From the NCBI GenBank assembly GCA_904393835.1, contig CAJFNC010000001.1:62001-126000 (forward strand): a stretch of DNA of 64,000 bases, read 5' to 3'. The DNA is from an uncultured Ruminococcus sp. Lineage in GTDB: Bacteria > Bacillota > Clostridia > Oscillospirales > Acutalibacteraceae. The translations under genes were made by a program, and so were the position numbers. The notes below the pieces were generated by a model. That model saw only the letters and a program-made list of their open reading frames with translations. It was not told where the DNA came from and searched no databases. Shown here piece by piece: positions 16,007 through 24,935 of the stretch; within the stretch, counting starts at the first letter, position 1; each line of letters starts with the position of its first letter.

Positions 16007-17035
16007 ATGGAGCTGGCTGAAAGAAAAAAGAAAATACTTTCCTATGTAATCGAAAGCTATATCCGCACGGGTGAGCCGGTCGGTTCCAAAACGTTAATAA
16101 GCGAAACCGGGCTTGATGTTTCGTCTGCAACTGTGCGAAACGATATGGCGGACTTGACAAACAAGGGATATTTAATTCAACCCCATACCTCAGCAGGGCG
16201 TATTCCTACCCAGCAGGGTTACAGGTACTACGTTGACAATGTTATGAAGATAAAGCCGATGTCGCAGGGCAGCAGGGAATATATACAGTCAGTTCTGAGT
16301 CAGAGCGCCGATTCTCCCGAAAGCATACTGCAAAAAGCGGCCGATTTGATTGCCGAGCTTACAGAGCTTGTCACGGTTGCCACAACGCCGAGCAGTGTTG
16401 AAAGCCGTATTCGAAAAATCAGCTTTGTCCGCACGGGTTCGCGCACGGCGATGGTTGTGGTAATGACCTCAAACGGAATTATAAAAACAAAGCTGTTCAG
16501 GTGTGAATTTATCATAACCGACGATTTGCTTGAGGTTTTTGACAAGGCGTTAAATTCCCTGTTCGCAGGTGTAAAGCTTGATTCAATCAATATGCCGTTT
16601 ATCCAGACGGCGGCGGCAAAGTTCGGCGAACTTTCATTGTTTATGCCGAGCGTGCTGATGGCGATTATGGACTCGGCAAAGCAGGCAAAGGAAACGGGCA
16701 TTTTTCACAGCAGTTACAGTGCGCTGATGTTTATGCCGGACAGCGACTTTATTAAGACAAGGGCGCTGCTCGAATTTTTAAACAATGTACACGACCTTGC
16801 CGCAATGCTTGACAAAATGCCGTACGGTTCAAATGTTACTATCGGCAGTGAAAACAGCAGAATAGAGCTTGCTGCGAACTCGGTAATTTCAACAAGATAC
16901 ACCGTCAATTCCGACCATTCCGGCGTAATTGCGGCCGTTGCGCCGCTGAGAACGGATTACGCAAGGATAATCTCAATAATCGAATGTGTTGCACAATGCA
17001 CGGAAGATTTGATTGATGAATTGACTGAAATTTAA
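16007..17035 (+). CDS. hrcA: Heat-inducible transcription repressor HrcA
   Basis: HrcA represses chaperone operons through CIRCE. The N-terminal winged helix contains RKKKILSYVIESYIRTGEPVG and SSATVRNDMADL; HTSAGRIPTQQGYRYYVD is the family signature. The rest is the GAF-like and dimerisation region. At 342 aa it is of normal length. ATG 16007 follows aggtga; a GTG nine bases upstream is inside that SD. First gene of hrcA-grpE-dnaK-dnaJ-prmA. Confidence 0.97.
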   Translation: MELAERKKKILSYVIESYIRTGEPVGSKTLISETGLDVSSATVRNDMADLTNKGYLIQPHTSAGRIPTQQGYRYYVDNVMKIKPMSQGSREYIQSVLSQSADSPESILQKAADLIAELTELVTVATTPSSVESRIRKISFVRTGSRTAMVVVMTSNGIIKTKLFRCEFIITDDLLEVFDKALNSLFAGVKLDSINMPFIQTAAAKFGELSLFMPSVLMAIMDSAKQAKETGIFHSSYSALMFMPDSDFIKTRALLEFLNNVHDLAAMLDKMPYGSNVTIGSENSRIELAANSVISTRYTVNSDHSGVIAAVAPLRTDYARIISIIECVAQCTEDLIDELTEI

Positions 17036-17067
17036 TTTAAAATAACATCCTTGAAGGAGGATATCCG

Positions 17068-17646
17068 ATGGCAGAAAAGAAACACGAAGAAAAGGACGAA
17101 ACAAAGGTAACAGCCGAGGAAAATACAGCCGAAGATACAAAAAAGGCTGAAAAATCCGAGGATACCAAAAAGTCAAAGAAAAAAGCGGATAAACGTGATG
17201 AAAAGATTAAAGCTCTTGAAGAAGAGCTTGTGTCACAAAAGGACAAATATATGCGCCTTGCCGCTGAGTATGACAACTACCGCAAGCGCACGGCAAACGA
17301 AAAGCTGTCAATTTATGACGACGCCACCGCAAAGGCGGTTGAAGAACTTTTGCCGGTTGCCGACAGTATGGCTCTTGCGCTTGACAATTTAAAGGACGCC
17401 GACCCGGAAATTTTAAAGGGTATTGAGCTTGTGTCAAACCAGCTCAAAAAATCCTTTGAAAAGCTCAAGATTGAGGGTTACGGCAAAAAGGGCGACGCTT
17501 TTGACCCGAAGATTCACAACGCCGTCTCAAAGATAGACGACGAAAGCCTCGGCGAGAACACAATTGCAAACGTTTTTCAACAGGGCTACAAAATCGGCGA
17601 CAAAATCATTCGTCATGCAATGGTTCAGGTTGCTAATTGTGACTGA
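17068..17646 (+). CDS. grpE: Nucleotide exchange factor GrpE
   Basis: GrpE releases ADP from DnaK. The 192-aa protein has an acidic/lysine-rich disordered N-terminus (to about residue 45), a long coiled coil (about 45-100, including DKYMRLAAEYDNYRKRT) and a C-terminal beta domain with FDPKIHNAVSKI and GYKIGDKIIRHAMVQVA. Strong SD gaaggagg. It lies 32 bases after hrcA. Confidence 0.97.
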   Translation: MAEKKHEEKDETKVTAEENTAEDTKKAEKSEDTKKSKKKADKRDEKIKALEEELVSQKDKYMRLAAEYDNYRKRTANEKLSIYDDATAKAVEELLPVADSMALALDNLKDADPEILKGIELVSNQLKKSFEKLKIEGYGKKGDAFDPKIHNAVSKIDDESLGENTIANVFQQGYKIGDKIIRHAMVQVANCD

Positions 17647-17716
17647 TAAAGTCATTTGATATACAGGCAGATAAACAAAAACAAGAACACAAAGCAAATC
17701 AATGGAGGATTTTATT

Positions 17717-19567
17717 ATGGCTAAGACAATAGGTATAGATTTAGGTACAACAAACTCATGCGTAGCAGTTATCGAGGGCGGCGAGCCCGTAGTTATCGCT
17801 AATGCTGAGGGCGCAAGAACAACACCGTCAGTCGTTGCTTTTTCTAAGGACGGCGAAAGAATGGTTGGTCAGGTAGCTAAGCGTCAGGCTATTACAAACC
17901 CCGAAAGAACAGTTTCTTCAATCAAAAGAGAAATGGGTACTTCTTACAAGGTTACAATCGACGGAAAGAGCTACACTCCTCAGGAAATTTCGGCAATGAT
18001 TCTTCAGAAGCTTAAGGCTGACGCAGAGGCTTACCTCGGTGAACCGGTTACACAGGCTGTAATTACTGTTCCCGCTTACTTTACAGACGCTCAGCGTCAG
18101 GCTACAAAGGACGCAGGTAAAATTGCCGGTCTTGACGTTAAGAGAATTATCAATGAGCCTACTGCCGCAGCTCTTTCTTACGGCATAGATAAGGAAAAAG
18201 ATCAGAAAGTTATGGTTTACGACCTCGGCGGCGGTACATTCGATGTATCAATTATTGAAATGGGCGACGGCGTTCAGGAAGTTCTTGCAACAGCAGGTAA
18301 CAACCGTCTCGGCGGCGACGACTTTGATAAGAGAATCATCGACTGGATGGTTTCATCATTCAAGACAGAAACAGGCATTGACCTTTCATCTGATAAAATG
18401 GCTATGCAAAGACTTAAGGAAGCTGCCGAAAAGGCTAAAATTGAGCTCTCGGGCGTAACAACATCATCAATTAACCTGCCCTTTATCACTGCCGATCAGA
18501 CAGGTCCTAAGCACCTTGACCTTACTCTTACAAGAGCTAAGTTTGACGAGCTTACGGCTGACCTCGTAGAAGCTACAATGGGTCCTGTTCGTTCTGCTCT
18601 TTCGGACTCAGGTCTTGAAATCGGTCAGATTGACAAGGTATTAATGGTAGGCGGCTCTTCAAGAATCCCTGCTGTTCAGGAAGCTGTTAAGAAGCTCATA
18701 GGCAAAGAGCCGTTCAAGGGCATCAACCCCGATGAATGTGTTGCTATCGGCGCTGCTATTCAGGCAGGCGTACTCGGCGGCGAAGTTGACGGATTGTTGC
18801 TTCTCGACGTTACTCCGCTTTCACTCGGTGTTGAAACAATGGGCGGTGTAATGACAAAGATTATCGACAGAAATACTACAATTCCTACAAAGAAGAGCCA
18901 GATTTTCTCAACTGCAGCCGATAACCAGACTCAGGTAGAAATCAATGTTCTTCAGGGTGAACGTGAATTTGCACGCGATAACAAGCAGCTCGGCGTATTT
19001 ACATTGACAGGTATTGCTCCTGCAATGAGAGGTATTCCGCAGATTGAAGTTACTTTCGATATTGACGCAAACGGTATCGTTAACGTATCGGCAAAAGACC
19101 TCGGAACAGGCAAAGAGCAGAAGATTACAATTTCTTCTTCATCAAATATGAGTAAAGAGGATATTGACAAGGCTGTTAAAGAAGCAGAGCAGTATGCAGC
19201 CGAAGATAAGAAACGCCGTGAAGAGGTTGACGCTAAGAATGAAGCTGAAAATATGGTTTACCAGGCTGAAAAGCTCGTAAACGAAAACGGCGACAAACTT
19301 TCGGAAGATGATAAAAACACCATTAACACAAAGGCGTCAGCTCTTAAAGAAGCTGTTTCAAAGAACGATGCCGACCTTATGAAGGCTGCTAAGGATGACT
19401 TGCAGAAAGCACTTTATGATGTATCTGCAAAGCTTTATCAGCAGGCAGCACCCCAGGGTAATCCTCAGGCAGCAGGCAACCCTCAGGACGCTCAGCCTAA
19501 TAACAACGGTTCAGACCCGAATGTTTATGACGCTGACTTCAAGGATGTTGACGACAACAACAAATAA
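17717..19567 (+). CDS. dnaK: Chaperone DnaK (Hsp70)
   Basis: DnaK is the Hsp70 ATPase/foldase. Phosphate-binding motifs [14 protein letters not shown] and [13 protein letters not shown] are clear, followed by the [11 protein letters not shown] adenosine motif, the linker [12 protein letters not shown], the substrate domain and a lid ending in a Gln/Asn-rich tail and [12 protein letters not shown]. Length 616 aa matches Firmicutes DnaK. ATG 17717 follows ggagg; the five codons before it in frame overlap the SD. Confidence 0.98.
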   Translation: MAKTIGIDLGTTNSCVAVIEGGEPVVIANAEGARTTPSVVAFSKDGERMVGQVAKRQAITNPERTVSSIKREMGTSYKVTIDGKSYTPQEISAMILQKLKADAEAYLGEPVTQAVITVPAYFTDAQRQATKDAGKIAGLDVKRIINEPTAAALSYGIDKEKDQKVMVYDLGGGTFDVSIIEMGDGVQEVLATAGNNRLGGDDFDKRIIDWMVSSFKTETGIDLSSDKMAMQRLKEAAEKAKIELSGVTTSSINLPFITADQTGPKHLDLTLTRAKFDELTADLVEATMGPVRSALSDSGLEIGQIDKVLMVGGSSRIPAVQEAVKKLIGKEPFKGINPDECVAIGAAIQAGVLGGEVDGLLLLDVTPLSLGVETMGGVMTKIIDRNTTIPTKKSQIFSTAADNQTQVEINVLQGEREFARDNKQLGVFTLTGIAPAMRGIPQIEVTFDIDANGIVNVSAKDLGTGKEQKITISSSSNMSKEDIDKAVKEAEQYAAEDKKRREEVDAKNEAENMVYQAEKLVNENGDKLSEDDKNTINTKASALKEAVSKNDADLMKAAKDDLQKALYDVSAKLYQQAAPQGNPQAAGNPQDAQPNNNGSDPNVYDADFKDVDDNNK

Positions 19568-19588
19568 TAAAATATAAAAATATCGCTC

Positions 19589-19620
19589 AAAGGAGCCGTT
19601 TAAAAGGCGGCTCCTTTTGG
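19589..19620 (+). terminator. Hairpin between dnaK and dnaJ
   Basis: A 10-bp stem aaaggagccg / cggctccttt has a 9-base loop and only four T. It may partly terminate after dnaK, lowering dnaJ-prmA expression relative to dnaK. Confidence 0.6.
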
Positions 19621-19681
19621 TACTGTACAGAGGGTTTTTAATAGTACGGTAAAACGGTGTTAATGCAAAGGTGAATTGACT

Positions 19682-20824
19682 ATGGCAGAAAAAAGAGATT
19701 ACTATGAGGTTCTCGGCGTTCAGAAAGGCGCAAGCGAGGATGAAATTAAAAAGGCGTACAGAACATGCGCCAAAAAATATCACCCCGACTTACACCCCGG
19801 GGATAAAGAGTGCGAAGAAAAGTTCAAGGAAGTAAACGAGGCGTACGAGGTTTTGTCCGATAAGCAAAAGCGCGCTCGTTACGACCAGTTCGGCCATGCC
19901 GGCGTCGACTCAAACTACGGCGCAGGCGGCGCTGCAGGCGGAAGTCCGTTTGGTCAGGGCTTTGATATGGACGATATATTTTCAAGCATTTTCGGAGGCT
20001 TCGGCGGCAGACGTTCCAACAATGCAAACGCCCCGATGCGCGGCAGCGACGTAGAAGCAAACGTTGTAATTTCGTTTGAGGAATCCGCAAAGGGATGCGA
20101 AAAGGAAATCAGCTACAACTGCGTAACAACTTGTTCCGAATGTCACGGTACAGGCGCCAAAGAAGGCACTCATCCCAAAACCTGCTCGGCTTGCGGCGGT
20201 TCGGGTCGTGTAACAATCAGCCAGCGCACACCGTTCGGAGTTGTTCAAACCCAGCGTACCTGCGATGCTTGTCACGGTAAGGGTAAAATAATTGACTCGC
20301 CGTGCAGACGTTGCGGCGGTTCGGGCAGACAGCGCAAGACAAAGAAGATTGACATTACAATTCCCGCAGGTATCCGTGACCAGCAGATACTCAACGTGAG
20401 CGGCAGGGGAAATGCCGGCTACAATAACGGTCCAGCAGGCGACTTGCACGTTTATGTAAGCGTTCGCCCGCACGTGCTTTTCCAACGCAGAGGCGACGAT
20501 ATTTGGTGCGACTACACTGTAACGTTTTCCGAGGCCGCGCTCGGTTGTGAGCTTGTTGTGCCTACAATTGACGGCGACGTAAGTTATAAAATCCCTGAGG
20601 GCACTCAGCCCGGCGATGTATTCAAACTCAAGGGCAGAGGTTTTCCTCGTCTTGGTTCAAGAGGCAGGGGCGACCAGTATGTTAAGATTGTTGTTGAGGT
20701 TCCTAAGGGACTCAACGGTAAGCAAAAGGATATGCTTAAACAGCTTGACTCATTAAAGGGCGACAAAAATTATCCGCAGAAAAAGAATTTCTTGGAAAAG
20801 CTAAAAAGGATTCGCAAGAACTAA
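19682..20824 (+). CDS. dnaJ: Chaperone DnaJ (Hsp40)
   Basis: DnaJ delivers substrates to DnaK and stimulates its ATPase. The J-domain (residues 1-70) has the HPD motif ([11 protein letters not shown]). A Gly/Phe-rich region follows (about 75-115), then four CxxCxGxG zinc motifs ([32 protein letters not shown]) and the two C-terminal beta domains. 380 aa, type I. ATG 19682 follows aaggtga; TTG two codons upstream is in frame but overlaps the spacer. Confidence 0.97.
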   Translation: MAEKRDYYEVLGVQKGASEDEIKKAYRTCAKKYHPDLHPGDKECEEKFKEVNEAYEVLSDKQKRARYDQFGHAGVDSNYGAGGAAGGSPFGQGFDMDDIFSSIFGGFGGRRSNNANAPMRGSDVEANVVISFEESAKGCEKEISYNCVTTCSECHGTGAKEGTHPKTCSACGGSGRVTISQRTPFGVVQTQRTCDACHGKGKIIDSPCRRCGGSGRQRKTKKIDITIPAGIRDQQILNVSGRGNAGYNNGPAGDLHVYVSVRPHVLFQRRGDDIWCDYTVTFSEAALGCELVVPTIDGDVSYKIPEGTQPGDVFKLKGRGFPRLGSRGRGDQYVKIVVEVPKGLNGKQKDMLKQLDSLKGDKNYPQKKNFLEKLKRIRKN

Positions 20825-20838
20825 GCAGGGAGTGCTAA

Positions 20839-21762
20839 ATGGAATTTTGGACTGAAATAAAGATTGCCGTAAATTCAAAGGATATTGACAGAGCGGGCGA
20901 CATTGCGAATGTTGTCGTGCCGAACGGAATTTATATAGAGGACTACACCAACCTTGAACAGGAGGTTGAAGAGATAGCCCACATTGATTTGATAGACGAG
21001 GGTTTGCTCGAAAAGGACAGAAGCAAGGCTTTTGTTCACATCTATCTCGAACCGGGCGTATCGCCTGCCGAGGCGGTTGCGTTTTTATCGGAACGCTACA
21101 ACGCCGAGGGTATTGAACACACAATAGAGTTGTTAGATTGTGCCGAAGAAGATTGGCGTAACAATTGGAAAAAGTATTTTAATCCGATTAAAGTAGGTAA
21201 AAATCTGCTTATCCGCCCAAGTTGGCGCGACGACTATGACCCGCAGGGTAGAATTGTGTTGAGCATTGACCCGGGGCTGGCTTTCGGCACCGGCAGCCAC
21301 GAAACTACAAGATTATGTCTTGAAATGTGCGAAAAGTATATGAAAAAGGGCGACAGCGTGCTTGACGTAGGCTGCGGCAGCGGTATTTTGGGTATTGCCA
21401 CGCTTTTGTTGGGAGCAGAAAAGGCGGTCGGCGTTGACATTGATGAAGCGGCGGTTCGCACGGCCGAGGAAAATGCTGAAATCAACGGCGTCGGAGACAG
21501 GTTTACTGCTATTTGCGGAAGCTTTACCGACAAAGTAACTGGCAAATATGACATAGTGCTTGCCAACATTGTGGCAGACGCAATTATGTTTTTGTCAAAG
21601 GGAATAAGAGATTTTATGAAAGATGACGCCGTTTATGTGATGAGCGGAATCATTGACACAAGAGCCGAAGAAGTAAAAAATTCAGTAAGCGAGCATTTTG
21701 ATATTATTGAAGAACATATTGAAAACGGCTGGGCGTGTTTTGCGGCAAAAGCTAAGAAATAA
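20839..21762 (+). CDS. prmA: Ribosomal protein L11 methyltransferase
   Basis: PrmA is an S-adenosylmethionine-dependent enzyme that trimethylates L11. Motif I is VLDVGCGSGILGIA and motif IV is VLANIVADAI; FGTGSHETTRLCLE is typical of PrmA. 307 aa. The SD is the weaker gcaggga. It starts 15 bases after dnaJ, an arrangement common in Firmicutes. Confidence 0.96.
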   Translation: MEFWTEIKIAVNSKDIDRAGDIANVVVPNGIYIEDYTNLEQEVEEIAHIDLIDEGLLEKDRSKAFVHIYLEPGVSPAEAVAFLSERYNAEGIEHTIELLDCAEEDWRNNWKKYFNPIKVGKNLLIRPSWRDDYDPQGRIVLSIDPGLAFGTGSHETTRLCLEMCEKYMKKGDSVLDVGCGSGILGIATLLLGAEKAVGVDIDEAAVRTAEENAEINGVGDRFTAICGSFTDKVTGKYDIVLANIVADAIMFLSKGIRDFMKDDAVYVMSGIIDTRAEEVKNSVSEHFDIIEEHIENGWACFAAKAKK

Positions 21763-21847
21763 TTTATAACTATTTATAAAATGTTCACAAAACTGTCACA
21801 TAATACTGGTAAAATCAGCTTGAATAATTATTTCGGAGGTTTTTAAA

Positions 21848-22459
21848 TTGAAAAAATCTAATAAAAACGAAACCGCCAATCTGTTTTTGTCGGCTTTTCT
21901 GATTATTGCGTATATTATCTGTGTTTATTTCTTTACTCAGTTTACAAGTACGATTGATCCCACGCTTTCAAATGTAATATCGGTTGTGCTGTATGCGCTG
22001 TTCGGTTTGCTTTTGTTCTACGCTACAAGAGTCGGCGACGGTAAGGCTGTAAAGCGTTTTTCTCCCGTTACTCTCATCATTATGGTGCTCCCTACGCTGT
22101 ACATTATTATTGCGTCTTTTGCTCCGGGACTCCCATTCAATGACATTTTCTCATCAAGCACGGACGGTATTTCGGGTATAGTATTACTCGCAAGCGTTGC
22201 ACTCGGCTATGGATTGCCGTACTCATTTCTCAGCGGATTTGAGCTTAAAAGGGATGAAGATGTTCAAGGAGAAGAACAGGCAGAGGTTACCGTTCTTGAA
22301 GGCGGTGTGGAAGCTGACATTTCAAATGACAACAACGAACCCGAGGTTGAAGACACCGAGGCTGAGCTTGCTCAGCAGACAACCGAAGATCCCGATGAAC
22401 AGCTTATTGATGAAGAAAGCAAGGATGAGCTTTCCGAGGACGACGAAGAAGTGTTATAA
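21848..22459 (+). CDS. Four-helix membrane protein with acidic tail
   Basis: The 203-aa protein starts at a TTG with a strong SD (cggagg). Four hydrophobic segments (LFLSAFLIIAYIICVYFF, VISVVLYALFGLLLFYA, VTLIIMVLPTLYIIIASF, GIVLLASVALGYGLPYSF) fill residues 10-130. A tail of about 65 residues with many Glu and Asp follows. The family is not recognised. It lies at the end of the heat-shock operon, 86 bases after prmA, and its tail resembles in composition that of the AsnB here. Confidence 0.75.
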   Translation: MKKSNKNETANLFLSAFLIIAYIICVYFFTQFTSTIDPTLSNVISVVLYALFGLLLFYATRVGDGKAVKRFSPVTLIIMVLPTLYIIIASFAPGLPFNDIFSSSTDGISGIVLLASVALGYGLPYSFLSGFELKRDEDVQGEEQAEVTVLEGGVEADISNDNNEPEVEDTEAELAQQTTEDPDEQLIDEESKDELSEDDEEVL

Positions 22460-22482
22460 TATAAGGTTTAAGATTAAAACTG

Positions 22483-22534
22483 CACCTCGTTTGTCAGGCA
22501 TTACGTATAATGTTTGACAAACGGGGTGATTTTT
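22483..22534 (+). terminator. Terminator after the dnaK-prmA region
   Basis: A 14-bp stem cacctcgtttgtca / tgacaaacggggtg (two G-U pairs) is followed by attttta. Confidence 0.8.
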
Positions 22535-22620
22535 ATGTGCGAGGTATTTTTTAAAATTTGAACGATAAAACCGGCGATTTAGATTGTTTTAAGCGTTTTA
22601 AATCAAACGTATAATTGCAA

Positions 22621-22668
22621 AAAATATCGCCTAAGCAGCCTTTAAGATTGCTTAGGCGATATTTTTGT
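22621..22668. terminator. 17-bp perfect hairpin terminator without an obvious gene
   Basis: Stem aaaatatcgcctaagca / tgcttaggcgatatttt is perfect and flanked by A and T runs, so it could act in both directions. No gene is seen in the 85 bases before it. Confidence 0.75.
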
Positions 22669-22686
22669 GAGTTGATTTTCAATTAT

Positions 22687-22756
22687 GTTTTCCATGCATT
22701 TGCAATGCATTTTTAGTGTTTTGCATTGTATTTTGGTGTATTTTATTGTGTTAGGT
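22687..22756. repeat. Low-complexity TTTTGCATTG-like decaying repeat
   Basis: A palindrome atgcatt-tgc-aatgcat is followed by degenerate copies of ttttgcattgta / ttttggtgta / ttttattgtg. It looks like a decayed short tandem repeat. No coding capacity. Confidence 0.45.
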
Positions 22757-22763
22757 TAAAAAT

Positions 22764-22810
22764 AAAAACCGCACTAAAGCCTTAAAAATGGCTTTCCAAT
22801 GCGGTTTTTA
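22764..22810. terminator. Hairpin terminator with nested stem
   Basis: Outer stem aaaaaccgca / tgcggttttt and inner stem aaagcc / ggcttt make a terminator-shaped structure with T-run. It is the third strong hairpin in 330 bases. Confidence 0.75.
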
Positions 22811-22812
22811 GT

Positions 22813-22826
22813 TGGTGCACCAACAG
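22813..22826 (-). repeat. Partial copy of the tRNA-Met 3' end (same orientation)
   Basis: tggtgcaccaacag differs in one base from tggtgcgccaacag at 23083-23096, the 3' end of the tRNA gene. It reads in the same orientation as the tRNA. Could be an attachment-site scar. Confidence 0.45.
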
Positions 22827-23011
22827 TAGGTATGCTAAAGGAGTGGCAAGGTACCACGCTTGATGAGTTCACCAAAATGAGAAATGTTGATAAACGCTCT
22901 CGCTAAAGATTAAAACGTTATCTTGATAAAACGGCGAAACAGTCGGGCACGGAAGTAATTAACATATCAATCTGTCTGCTCGTAAAGACCGCGGCGGCAC
23001 ACCGCATCGCC
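22827..23011. other. Unassigned segment, possible gene relic
   Basis: The plus strand has a 24-codon frame from ATG 22832 to TAA 22904 starting MLKEWQGTTLDEF and then an open stretch of about 45 codons in the same frame without a start. No family is recognised. Its position between tRNA-like repeats suggests debris of an excised element; this is inference. Confidence 0.35.
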
Positions 23012-23031
23012 TTCGAGTCCCTGTTGACGCG
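23012..23031 (+). repeat. Inverted copy of the tRNA-Met T-arm/acceptor end
   Basis: Bases 23012-23026 (ttcgagtccctgttg) are a perfect inverted copy of 23091-23105, the T-loop to acceptor part of the tRNA gene; the similarity continues with one mismatch into acgcg. The two arms are 64 bases apart and flank the tRNA terminator. Confidence 0.7.
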
Positions 23032-23043
23032 TAATCAAGGAAT

Positions 23044-23080
23044 AAAAAAACAGTACATCTTTTAGATGTACTGCTTTTTT
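23044..23080 (-). terminator. tRNA-Met terminator
   Basis: A perfect 10-bp stem cagtacatct / agatgtactg with loop ttt is flanked by A7 and T6 runs. On the minus strand it follows directly after the tRNA CCA end. Confidence 0.9.
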
Positions 23081-23082
23081 AC

Positions 23083-23159
23083 TGGTGCGCCAACAGGGAC
23101 TCGAACCCCGGACCGACCGGTTATGAGCCGGTTGCTCTAACCAACTGAGCTATTGGCGC
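23083..23159 (-). tRNA. tRNA-Met (anticodon CAT)
   Basis: The minus strand folds into a complete cloverleaf. The acceptor stem is GCGCCAA/TTGGCGC, discriminator A and encoded CCA. The D-arm is GCTC-AGTTGGTTA-GAGC, the anticodon stem ACCGG/CCGGT with loop CTCATAA, and the T-arm CGGGG-TTCGAGT-CCCTG. The anticodon is CAT. The GCGCC start and the D-arm fit elongator Met; an Ile2 tRNA with lysidine at C34 cannot be excluded by eye. Confidence 0.93.
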
Positions 23160-23227
23160 TTGTGCGAAATTTATTATACCAAATTGCGGCGTCATTGTCA
23201 ATAAAAATTTAACTTTTCTAAATTTTA

Positions 23228-23256
23228 TTGTGCCGCTTTTGGGGTTATGGTATAAT
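23228..23256 (+). promoter_or_regulatory. Candidate promoter of the asparaginase gene, with 8-bp hairpin at the start
   Basis: TTGTGC (23228-23233), 17 bases, TATAAT (23251-23256). Just downstream, gcgtataa / ttatacgc (23259-23266 and 23280-23287) forms an inverted repeat across the expected start, possibly an operator or 5' stem. Confidence 0.5.
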
Positions 23257-23326
23257 TAGCGTATAAATTTTTCATAATATTATACGCTTTTGCGGTTATA
23301 ATATTACTTGTTGCGAGGTGATTTTT

Positions 23327-24301
23327 ATGAAGATTTTAACTGTTTTTACCGGCGGTACAATCGGCAGTTCTCTCCAAGACGGAGTGATTTCTCCCGATAC
23401 GGGCAACTCATACCTTTTGCTTGATATGTATTCCGAAATTGACGGACAAACGGAATTTGTTATCGCTCAGCCGTTTAGTATTCTCAGCGAAAATATTTGC
23501 GAGCAAAATATGGTAGGCATTTACGACTGCATTTTGCAAAACTACGTACCTGATCTCGACGGTATCATAGTTACGCACGGTACAGATACCCTGCAATATA
23601 CGGCGGCTTTTTTGTCTTATGCTCTCGGTATTTGTGAAACTCCCGTTGTGCTTGTTTCGGCAAATTATCCGCTTGCCGACAAACGCTCAAACGGTCTGAG
23701 TAATTTTTCTGCCGCAGTCGATTTTATAAAATCGAAGCAGGGAAGAGGTGTTTTTGTCGCGTACACCAACAGCGGTGAAGCTCCGCAAATTCATCGTGCC
23801 TCACGTGTATTGACTCATTTGCCGTATTCCGATCTGATTTTCAGCGTGTTTAATCAGCCTTACGGACAAATTAGAAATGGGAATTTTATTAAAAATAACA
23901 GATATTTTGAGAAAGCGGACGGAGCAGGCCGTATTTTTCCGTCTGACGGATTTTTAACCGACAAGGTGACAAGTATTAAAGCTGTTCCAAACGGCGATTA
24001 CGTGGAAGTTTCAGCCGATTTAAAGGCGGTGCTTATAGAGACGTTTCACTCGGGAACTTTAAACACAGCTTCACCAAAGCTCGTTGCCTTTTGCCGCAAG
24101 GCGGGAGCACTCAATGTGCCTGTATTTTTGACGGGGGTTTGCAAAGGCTTTAACTACGAGAGCAAAAGCCTTTTTCAAAATCTCGGTTTGCGTGTTTTGC
24201 CTGCCGCCTCGCCGATTGCAATGTACATCAAACTTAAAATGCTCGCAAGTTCGGATTTTGATAAACTATATTTATCCGTCGGCGGCGATTTAGTTGAGTA
24301 A
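23327..24301 (+). CDS. L-asparaginase family protein
   Basis: The enzyme hydrolyses asparagine to aspartate and ammonia. Threonine motif TVFTGGTIGSS at the N-terminus and the second signature IIVTHGTDTLQYTAAF are both present, providing the two catalytic Thr, the Asp and the Tyr region. No signal peptide, so cytoplasmic (type I-like), 324 aa. ATG 23327 follows cgaggtga. Its last 12 bases overlap the convergent tspO gene. Confidence 0.92.
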   Translation: MKILTVFTGGTIGSSLQDGVISPDTGNSYLLLDMYSEIDGQTEFVIAQPFSILSENICEQNMVGIYDCILQNYVPDLDGIIVTHGTDTLQYTAAFLSYALGICETPVVLVSANYPLADKRSNGLSNFSAAVDFIKSKQGRGVFVAYTNSGEAPQIHRASRVLTHLPYSDLIFSVFNQPYGQIRNGNFIKNNRYFEKADGAGRIFPSDGFLTDKVTSIKAVPNGDYVEVSADLKAVLIETFHSGTLNTASPKLVAFCRKAGALNVPVFLTGVCKGFNYESKSLFQNLGLRVLPAASPIAMYIKLKMLASSDFDKLYLSVGGDLVE

Positions 24302-24766
24302 ATATATCGCAAAGTTAAGGTATGCGGCAAAGCTCAGCCACAAAAGGTAGGGAATCTGTAATAGGGCGGCGGCTGTGTTAATTTTGAAAAATTCAAGTAT
24401 CATACACAGCACTGTTGCCCATAACACGATAAGCCAAATAAACGACAGTAAAAACGCTTGAAAAACGAAAAATAAAAACGGCCACACAAAGTTTAATGCC
24501 AGCGATATTCCGTATATTGTAAGAGCTTTTTTCTTTATCGGACTGTCTGTTTTATATATCAGATAGGCGGATAAACCCATAAGAAGGTATAGTATGAGCC
24601 AGACAATCGGAAAAACAAACGCCGGCGGCGTTAGGGGCGGCTTTTGTATAACGTCAAAGGTATTGTTTGAGATCATAGACAAAAATCCCGACAGTCCGCC
24701 TGTTCCTACACTTATGGCGCAGCTTATCAAAATTCCCTTTATATCGGATTTATTAAGTTTTAACAT
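24290..24766 (-). CDS. tspO: TspO/MBR family membrane protein
   Basis: This five-helix membrane protein of the tryptophan-rich sensory/benzodiazepine-receptor family binds tetrapyrroles. It has the family's KPPLTPPAFVFPIVW and LYLLMGLSAYLIY, then LNFVWPFLFF, and the end LLQIPYLLWLSFAAYLNFAI. 158 aa is standard. The SD is aggtg. It has few Trp compared with other members. It is convergent with, and overlaps by 12 bases, the asparaginase gene. Confidence 0.93.
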   Translation of the reverse strand: MLKLNKSDIKGILISCAISVGTGGLSGFLSMISNNTFDVIQKPPLTPPAFVFPIVWLILYLLMGLSAYLIYKTDSPIKKKALTIYGISLALNFVWPFLFFVFQAFLLSFIWLIVLWATVLCMILEFFKINTAAALLQIPYLLWLSFAAYLNFAIYLLN

Positions 24767-24781
24767 TGCATCACCTCAAGG

Positions 24782-24824
24782 AAAAATGCTCACACTTTAG
24801 TATATGAAGTGCGAGCATTTTTAT
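24782..24824 (-). terminator. Terminator of the kinase-like gene
   Basis: A 16-bp stem (one mismatch) aaaaatgctcacactt / aagtgcgagcattttt with A and T ends; it lies between the upstream minus-strand gene and tspO and can work in either direction. Confidence 0.75.
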
Positions 24825-24867
24825 TCTTAGAGGGTATAAGTACAATGAGTATAGTTTAGATTTTGAG

Positions 24868-24892
24868 TGCACCCGTAGGTTGAACGGGTGCA
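24868..24892. other. GC-rich hairpin
   Basis: Stem tgcacccgt / acgggtgca with a 7-base loop, 3' of the kinase-like gene. There is no T-run, so it is not a typical terminator; it might protect the mRNA 3' end. Confidence 0.4.
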
Positions 24893-24935
24893 AAAAGGAG
24901 AAAGGATTTTATATCAACTATGAAGTTTCAATTGC

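Noticed and set aside
22832-22870. T-box-like string (ggagtggcaaggtaccacg)
   Set aside because: Only the ggtaccac part resembles a T-box; no specifier stem, no antiterminator/terminator pair and no downstream amino-acid gene are present.
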